From Planktothrix sp. UBA8402 (GTDB lineage Bacteria; Cyanobacteriota; Cyanobacteriia; Cyanobacteriales; Microcoleaceae), in the NCBI GenBank assembly GCA_003456035.1, contig DMPJ01000326.1, forward strand, positions 3,231 to 13,890: a stretch of DNA of 10,660 nt. The letters run 5' to 3'. Numbering within the stretch: position 1 is the stretch's first letter; every line of letters starts with the position of its first letter. The notes below the pieces were generated by a model that was given only the letters and a program-made list of their open reading frames with translations, did no database searches and was not told the origin of the DNA. This document shows, piece after piece, positions 6,612 to 10,660 of this stretch. A program made the position numbers and the translations under genes.

Positions 6612-7675
6612 AAGCAAAACAAGGGCTTAAATTTTTGTTATGGATGGGAATTATAATTGGAATTATTGTCGGATGCTATTCTGTACTTCCCCAGGATAAA
6701 ATAGATCCAATTTCCCTAAATTCTCAACCTCAATTCACACCTTCTCCTGCCTTAATTTCTGCTCAAATAGATCCAATTAATCGTCCTCAATTATGGAGTC
6801 ATATTCAAGCCTTAACCGGAGAACGATTTCAAGATTCTGATCGAGAAAATGTGCGAAATTATCTAATTCAACAATTAGAATTATTCCACCTTTCTCCGAG
6901 TTTACAATCCTTTGATCAAGGTGTTAATATTGTAGCCGAACATCTAGGAACTAATCCAAAAGCTGGAACAATTTTACTGGCTGCTCATTATGATACTGTT
7001 CCCAATTCTGCGGGTGCTGATGATAATGCTAGTGGGGTAGCCGTAATTTTAGAAATTGCCCGTTTGTTTGCTCAAAAAAACACCCCTCGCAGCTTAAAAA
7101 TCGTCTTTTTTGATCAAGAAGAAGTCGGACTTTTAGGAAGTTTTGCTTTTACGGAAAAACCAGAAAATCTCAAAAATTTGCAAGCGGCAATTATATTAGA
7201 TATGGTGGGTTATGCTTGTCATCTACCCGGCTGTCAAACCTATCCCCCAGGACTAACCGTAACCCCTATTTTAGAAGCCGCCGGAATTGAATTTCCAGAC
7301 CGAGGTGAATTTTTAACTATTGTGGGAGAAATCCAACATTTACCCCTATTAAAAGTGTTTCAAATCGTAGATAAATCTCTCAGACAATTAACCTCCAATT
7401 TCGTTGATTTTCCGCCCCTTGTTACCATACCTATTCCCTTAAAAGGTCTAGTCACACCGGATGTTTTACGCAGTGATCATGCTCCCTTTTGGTATCAAGA
7501 AATTCCGGCGGTTTTAATCACTGATACGGCGAATTTGCGATCGCCCCATTATCATCAACCTAGTGATACAATTTCTAATTTAGATCCTAAATTTTTTGAA
7601 GGATCAGCCGAGATCATTTATAATGTAATTGCTGAACTGCTGAACAGTCAAACTCCCTTTATCCTCCCTGATTAA
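6608..7675 (+). CDS. M28-family zinc metallopeptidase, probable lipoprotein
   Basis: A 355-residue aminopeptidase-like protein. The N-terminus has basic residues, a hydrophobic stretch (8-22) and a plausible lipobox ending IVGC, with C23 as the lipidated residue. This suggests a membrane-anchored periplasmic enzyme, although a simple membrane anchor is also possible. The catalytic domain spans about 85-350 with the M28 di-zinc set visible: H127 and D129 in AAHYDT, D138 in GADDNASG, the E171-E172 pair in FDQEEVGLLGS, D198 in ILDMVGY and H316 in HYHQPSDT. H127, D138, E172, D198 and H316 are the expected metal ligands and E171 the general base. SDHAPFW (289-295) is also typical. The substrate is unknown; relatives release N-terminal amino acids. 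Translation is probably coupled to the upstream coiled-coil gene through the 4-bp overlap. wecB follows after 24 bp. It contains the HIP1 site at 7537. Confidence 0.92.
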   Translation: MKAKQGLKFLLWMGIIIGIIVGCYSVLPQDKIDPISLNSQPQFTPSPALISAQIDPINRPQLWSHIQALTGERFQDSDRENVRNYLIQQLELFHLSPSLQSFDQGVNIVAEHLGTNPKAGTILLAAHYDTVPNSAGADDNASGVAVILEIARLFAQKNTPRSLKIVFFDQEEVGLLGSFAFTEKPENLKNLQAAIILDMVGYACHLPGCQTYPPGLTVTPILEAAGIEFPDRGEFLTIVGEIQHLPLLKVFQIVDKSLRQLTSNFVDFPPLVTIPIPLKGLVTPDVLRSDHAPFWYQEIPAVLITDTANLRSPHYHQPSDTISNLDPKFFEGSAEIIYNVIAELLNSQTPFILPD

Positions 7676-7699
7676 ATAGATTTTTATTTCCTGATTTTT

Positions 7700-8824
7700 A
7701 TGTCAAATCTTCCAATTCGAGTTAGTGTTGTTTTTGGAACTCGTCCAGAAGCGATTAAGTTAGCGCCTGTAATTCAACAGTTAAAACAAACTTCTGGGTT
7801 TGATACTCAGGTGATTTTAACAGGTCAACATCGAGAAATGGTTGCTCAGGTGATGACGTTATTTAACTTGACAGCAGACCAAGATTTAGACATCATGCAG
7901 CCGCAACAAACCTTAACGGATATTACCTGTCGAAGTCTACGAGGATTAGAGGATTTATTCAAACAATTAAATCCCAATTTGGTATTAGTTCAAGGAGATA
8001 CAACAACGGCTTTTGCTGCCAGTTTAGCTGCTTTTTATCAAAAAATTCCCGTTGGTCATGTTGAAGCGGGATTACGCACCAATGATGTGTTTAATCCCTA
8101 TCCTGAAGAAGCAAATCGACGGTTAATTTCTCAGTTAACTCAATTGCATTTTGCCCCCACAACTCAATCGGTTCAAAACCTAAAAAATTCAGGGGTTTGG
8201 GGAGAAATTTATCACACTGGAAATACGGTAATTGATGCCCTATTATCTGTTGCAAAACAACAACCTCAACTCCATATTCCTGAATTAAATAATAGTTCCT
8301 ATCGGTTAATTTTAGCCACAGTTCATCGTCGGGAAAATTGGGGAGAACCGCTTCAGGGAATAGCAGAAGGATTCTTACAAATTCTGAAGGAATTTCCCGA
8401 TACGGCCTTATTATTACCTTTACATAAAAATCCAACGGTTAGGGAACCTTTAACCGCCAGATTAGGCAATCATCCTAGGGTATTTTTAACCGAACCTTTA
8501 GATTATAAGGAATTAGTGGCGGCGATTAATTGCTGTGATTTTGTATTAACAGATTCGGGAGGATTACAAGAGGAAGCACCGAGTTTAGGAAAACCTGTAT
8601 TAGTATTAAGAAAAACCACAGAACGCCCCGAAGCTGTGGAAGCGGGAACTGCTAAATTAGTAGGAACAAGATCACAGGATATTTTTACCGAGGCGAGTAT
8701 ATTATTAAAGAGTGAAATTGCCTATCAAAACATGGCAAATGCGATTAATCCCTTTGGAGATGGTCACGCTTCGGAACGGATTATTAATATTATCAAAAAT
8801 CATTTTAATCCTATTAACGATTAA
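7700..8824 (+). CDS. wecB: UDP-N-acetylglucosamine 2-epimerase, non-hydrolysing
   Basis: A 374-residue enzyme, the normal length for the family, that interconverts UDP-GlcNAc and UDP-ManNAc for surface polysaccharide synthesis in the cytoplasm. The hallmarks appear in order: VFGTRPEAIKLAPVI (11-25), TGQHREM (41-47), VQGDTTTAF (97-105), GHVEAGLRT (119-127), NPYPEEANR (132-140), TVHRRENWG (207-215) and LTDSGGLQEEAPSLGKPVL (283-301), then ERPEAVEAGT (308-317). D100, E122, E136 and H209 correspond to the residues implicated in catalysis, and the SGG/EE region binds UDP. The start at 7700 has no Shine-Dalgarno sequence but preserves the family N-terminus. The gene is the last of the purU-led run. 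No other sugar-nucleotide gene is visible nearby, so the polymer it feeds is unknown. Confidence 0.96.
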   Translation: MSNLPIRVSVVFGTRPEAIKLAPVIQQLKQTSGFDTQVILTGQHREMVAQVMTLFNLTADQDLDIMQPQQTLTDITCRSLRGLEDLFKQLNPNLVLVQGDTTTAFAASLAAFYQKIPVGHVEAGLRTNDVFNPYPEEANRRLISQLTQLHFAPTTQSVQNLKNSGVWGEIYHTGNTVIDALLSVAKQQPQLHIPELNNSSYRLILATVHRRENWGEPLQGIAEGFLQILKEFPDTALLLPLHKNPTVREPLTARLGNHPRVFLTEPLDYKELVAAINCCDFVLTDSGGLQEEAPSLGKPVLVLRKTTERPEAVEAGTAKLVGTRSQDIFTEASILLKSEIAYQNMANAINPFGDGHASERIINIIKNHFNPIND

Positions 8825-8851
8825 ATGAACATCGTTGTTGCGATTCATCGC
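8816..8851. terminator. Pair of small hairpins at the end of wecB
   Basis: AACGAT (8816-8821) pairs with ATCGTT (8831-8836) around the wecB stop codon, and GCGAT (8840-8844) pairs with ATCGC (8847-8851). Neither is followed by a T run, so classic intrinsic termination is not supported. They may act as mRNA 3'-end structures or may be chance. Confidence 0.25.
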
Positions 8852-8875
8852 TGAGGTACTATTAATGTGGGAAGA

Positions 8876-8924
8876 AAGCCCTGAAGGGCTTACTACGAGT
8901 TAGTAAAAGTTATATTATTATAAC
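8876..8924. repeat. Interlocked palindromic repeat cluster between wecB and the DUF389 gene
   Basis: Three consecutive inverted repeats occur. AAGCCCT (8876-8882) pairs with AGGGCTT (8885-8891). TTACTA (8890-8895) pairs with TAGTAA (8901-8906) and shares two bases with the first. GTTATA (8909-8914) pairs with TATAAC (8919-8924). The AAGCCCTGAAGGGCTTACTACGA core belongs to a repeat type I associate with cyanobacterial intergenic regions (recalled, not searched). The rest of the 189-bp gap (8825-9013) shows no ORF and only a weak possible -10 (TATAGT, 8960-8965). Confidence 0.6.
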
Positions 8925-9013
8925 AGTTTTTATGATATCATACCAGACATCTACTAATTTATAGTGATCGGTAATCGCTGATTTCTAAACCTTGATAAAT
9001 ATTAAGATTTGTT

Positions 9014-9979
9014 ATGAAAAGTAAGCTCAAACTTAAAAAAGTATCCGATGATACCTTAATCAAAATGCGACAGGATTTAATGGCTGAATCTACACTGTGT
9101 TTTAACTATATTGTCTTAGTAATAACAGCTTGTTTAATTGCTACCTTTGGATTACTAAGTAATAGTACAGCCGTGATTATTGGGGCGATGTTAGTGGCTC
9201 CGATTATGTTACCCTTGCGAGGATTAGCTTTTGGAATTTTAGAAAGTGATCAAGAATTATCTCGTCGCGGTACGATCTCGATTATTGTGGGAACGGTGGT
9301 GGCACTAATATTATCAATGATCTTAGGAAAAATAACGGGAATTCAAGATTTTGGTTCGGAAGTTTTAGCTCGAACTGAACCGACATTAATTGACTTGGGA
9401 ATTGCCGTTGTAGCAGGAGGATTAAGCGGTTTTACCAAGGTGGAAAAGGGGATTAGTGATGCTGTAGCCGGAACCGCAATTGCAGTGGCTTTAATGCCTC
9501 CCTTATGCGTTGTTGGTTTAACTTTATCCCAAGGTTTTTTTGATTTAAGTTATGGCGCAACGTTGCTTTATTTAACTAATTTAATTGGGATCGCCTTAGC
9601 TTGTATGATAGTTTTTATTTTGGCAGGTTATTCCCGACTGCGAAAACAATTTGCTTTAACATTGATTGTTGCTTCTCTTGTAGCAATTCCTTTAGGGATT
9701 AGTTTTTTACAATTCGTGACTCAACTGCGGTTACAAACAGATTTAAGAAACATTTTTGAACAGAAAACCTTAACGGGACAACGGGTGGATTTACAAGACA
9801 CTCATATTAATTGGGAACAAGATCCTCCTATTGCTTATTTAAAAGTTCGAGCTACCGAACCTGTTACTCCAAGACAAGTACGTTTAGTTCAAGATTTTAT
9901 TAATCAAAAAATGAGACAGAATTTCTCCTTAGTTTTTTTAGTTGAAGAAGTTGAACAAGTAGAAGCAGAAAAGGAATAG
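9014..9979 (+). CDS. DUF389 family multi-pass membrane protein
   Basis: A 321-residue integral membrane protein with the DUF389 (TIGR00341-like) core. Hydrophobic segments lie at about 31-50, 53-75, 87-108, 124-140, 148-170, 182-206 and 213-236. The conserved signatures are ITACLIATFGLLSNSTAVIIGAMLVAPIMLPL (37-68, glycine/proline rich), AVVAGGLSGF (131-140) and DAVAGTAIAVALMPPLCVVGL (149-169). A soluble C-terminal domain of about 80 residues follows (about 240-321), ending in an acidic tail. The family is described as hypothetical, and the transport or sensing role is unknown. The start has basic residues ahead of the first membrane helix, and no strong Shine-Dalgarno sequence precedes the ATG. 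It stands alone after the repeat cluster and faces the minus-strand transporter remnant convergently. Confidence 0.9.
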   Translation: MKSKLKLKKVSDDTLIKMRQDLMAESTLCFNYIVLVITACLIATFGLLSNSTAVIIGAMLVAPIMLPLRGLAFGILESDQELSRRGTISIIVGTVVALILSMILGKITGIQDFGSEVLARTEPTLIDLGIAVVAGGLSGFTKVEKGISDAVAGTAIAVALMPPLCVVGLTLSQGFFDLSYGATLLYLTNLIGIALACMIVFILAGYSRLRKQFALTLIVASLVAIPLGISFLQFVTQLRLQTDLRNIFEQKTLTGQRVDLQDTHINWEQDPPIAYLKVRATEPVTPRQVRLVQDFINQKMRQNFSLVFLVEEVEQVEAEKE

Positions 9980-10006
9980 ATATTGATATTTGATTACTAT
10001 TCCTTT
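9970..10006. terminator. Inverted repeat overlapping the DUF389 stop codon, possible bidirectional terminator
   Basis: AAAGGAATAG (9970-9979) and CTATTCCTTT (9997-10006) form a perfect 10-bp stem with a 17-nt AT-rich loop. The left arm contains the TAG stop codon. The site lies between convergent genes, where a bidirectional terminator would be expected. The stem is AT-rich and the flanking T/A runs are short, so function is uncertain. Between here and 10087 I see no ORF or other structure. Confidence 0.4.
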
Positions 10007-10087
10007 GCACCCTATTACCACCTGTTATTAAAAGCCACCGAAATCAAGGGGACTGGATACAGGACTGGTGAAAACAAAATAAATAAT

Positions 10088-10391
10088 TTATGACCCTAAT
10101 AATGTAATTACTAAACTAAAAATAATCACCCAACGGTCAGGGGGTTCATAACTATCTTCTTCAATATCTCGACGGACGATAAAAACGCCTAAACCAATTA
10201 ACACACAGGGAACAAAAGTATGACCATACCCGGTTAAAATTCTGGAAATAGCATTGACCTATGATAATTTGGCTAGGCCGGAACTGGTCATTGACTTTGG
10301 AGAAAAATAGGGTGAGGATGAGAAGATCATCAATATTTGTGGCGGTAAAGGTGGCAATTCCAGTGAAAATATCAGCAATTAATCGGTTCAT
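10088..10391 (-). pseudogene. Remnant of a cadmium-resistance (CadD-like) transporter gene with its middle deleted
   Basis: The ATG at 10391 opens a frame whose first 46 residues match the start of CadD-type transporters: IADIFTGIATFTATNIDDLLILTLFFSK, a first membrane helix with the conserved N-I-D-D. After GQ (near 10254) this frame turns into nonsense and stops at 10165-10163 (in-frame TGA after 75 to 76 codons). The adjacent minus-strand frame is then open from about 10257 to a TAA at 10088-10090. It reads NAISRILTGYGHTFVPCVLI and GLGVFIV, which is the C-terminal helix region of the same family, plus a short tail ending TLLGS. Full-length relatives are about 200 residues or more, so roughly 100 residues between the two parts are missing and the parts are out of frame. 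The product cannot be a working transporter. The upstream gene on this strand is the MgtC-like one, 21 bp away. Confidence 0.8.
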
Positions 10392-10412
10392 TTTTTATGT
10401 TTTTTTGTGTTA

Positions 10413-10660
10413 TTATTCTTCTGAATTTGTTCCCTCAGTATGTGTTGGAGTTTTAGGACGAGGGATTCGTTGCTGTTTATAAAAATGTCTATAAACTCGC
10501 AGCCGATAAATTGAAGTCCCTTTGACTTTTTTGAACCCTCTTAAAATGAGTAAGGTCATTAAAGTTCCGATTAAACTCATCCGCCATAATCCACATCCAG
10601 CAGAAGTTCCTAAACCTGCGGTTAACCATAAAGCTGCCGCCGAAGTTAGTCCTTTAACTT
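10413..10660 (-). CDS. MgtC/SapB family membrane protein, C-terminal part; gene enters from the right edge
   Basis: The minus-strand frame is open from the right edge to a TAA at 10413-10415, giving 81 visible residues. VKGLTSAAALWLTAGLGTSA (1-20 of the visible part), then GCGLW, is the most conserved motif of the MgtC/SapB family (GLTTAAALWLTAAIG-type). It is followed by a membrane segment (about 28-40) and a basic, then Thr/Pro-rich, cytoplasmic tail. MgtC proteins are inner-membrane proteins linked to growth at low Mg2+ and, in pathogens, to virulence. In free-living cyanobacteria the role is unclear. The visible tail is too short to include the separate C-terminal domain of Salmonella MgtC, so this is the short SapB-like form. 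The N-terminus is outside the window. The CadD remnant lies 21 bp downstream, so the two may once have formed an operon. Confidence 0.85.
   Translation of the reverse strand, partial: VKGLTSAAALWLTAGLGTSAGCGLWRMSLIGTLMTLLILRGFKKVKGTSIYRLRVYRHFYKQQRIPRPKTPTHTEGTNSEE

Noticed and set aside
6416..6622. Open frame of 68 codons on the minus strand
   Set aside because: It is antisense to the coiled-coil gene, has no start signal and no recognisable product.
8091..8435. Open frame of 114 codons on the minus strand
   Set aside because: It is antisense to the conserved core of wecB and its product matches nothing; a shadow frame.
6608..8824. Peptidase and wecB as part of a capsule or O-antigen cluster
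   Set aside because: No glycosyltransferase, flippase, polymerase or other sugar-nucleotide gene accompanies wecB. The neighbours are purU and a DUF389 protein, so a polysaccharide locus cannot be supported.
10161..10391. Reading 10161-10391 as a short intact membrane protein of 76 residues
   Set aside because: The last 30 residues are a frame-shifted reading of the transporter's C-terminal region, visible in the adjacent frame. The short ORF is a deletion product, not a separate gene.
10261..10482. Open frame of 73 codons on the plus strand
   Set aside because: It runs antisense across both the CadD-like remnant and the MgtC-family gene, whose minus-strand products are clearly recognisable.

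Overview
The window looks like a piece of a low-GC, probably filamentous, cyanobacterial chromosome. Four HIP1 octamers (GCGATCGC at 2781, 3771, 5401 and 7537) and dispersed palindromic repeats of the types common in Nostoc/Oscillatoriales genomes support this. So does a gene set typical of cyanobacteria: a ComB-like phosphatase, the lipid-A-disaccharide-synthase-related protein, PurU and a DUF389 membrane protein. A Planktothrix/Microcoleus-type organism is my best guess, but it rests on style and is not proven. I see no tRNA, rRNA, CRISPR array or transposase.

Layout. On the minus strand at the left lie the N-terminal 100 residues of a DNA methyltransferase (1-301). Next is a two-part protein with an N-terminal DUF3102-like segment and a C-terminal RusA-type resolvase domain (356-1498), and then comB (1568-2320). 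A 124-bp divergent intergenic region holds a short tandem palindrome. It separates comB from the plus-strand pair lpxB-related glycosyltransferase (2445-3632) and dacB/PBP4 (3645-5081). A second plus-strand run starts behind an extended -10 box and a possible terminator. It contains purU (5191-6045), a coiled-coil protein (6066-6611), an M28 zinc peptidase overlapping it by 4 bp (6608-7675), and wecB (7700-8824). After a hairpin-rich repeat cluster comes a DUF389 multi-pass membrane protein (9014-9979). At the right end, on the minus strand, an MgtC/SapB-family gene (partial, 10413 to the edge) is followed by the remains of a CadD-type cadmium-resistance transporter that has lost its middle (10088-10391).

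How the genes fit together. Several products act at the cell envelope: DacB trims peptidoglycan, the LpxB-like protein is a predicted glycosyltransferase, WecB makes UDP-ManNAc for surface polysaccharide, and the M28 peptidase is probably a lipoprotein. PurU supplies formate and free tetrahydrofolate for purine synthesis. The rest is a mixed set of housekeeping genes. The leftmost resolvase/methyltransferase pair has the flavour of mobile or phage-derived DNA metabolism. I did not find a complete, clearly novel system. The best candidates for a second look are the DUF3102-RusA fusion with a palindromic repeat inserted in its linker, and the internally deleted transporter gene.
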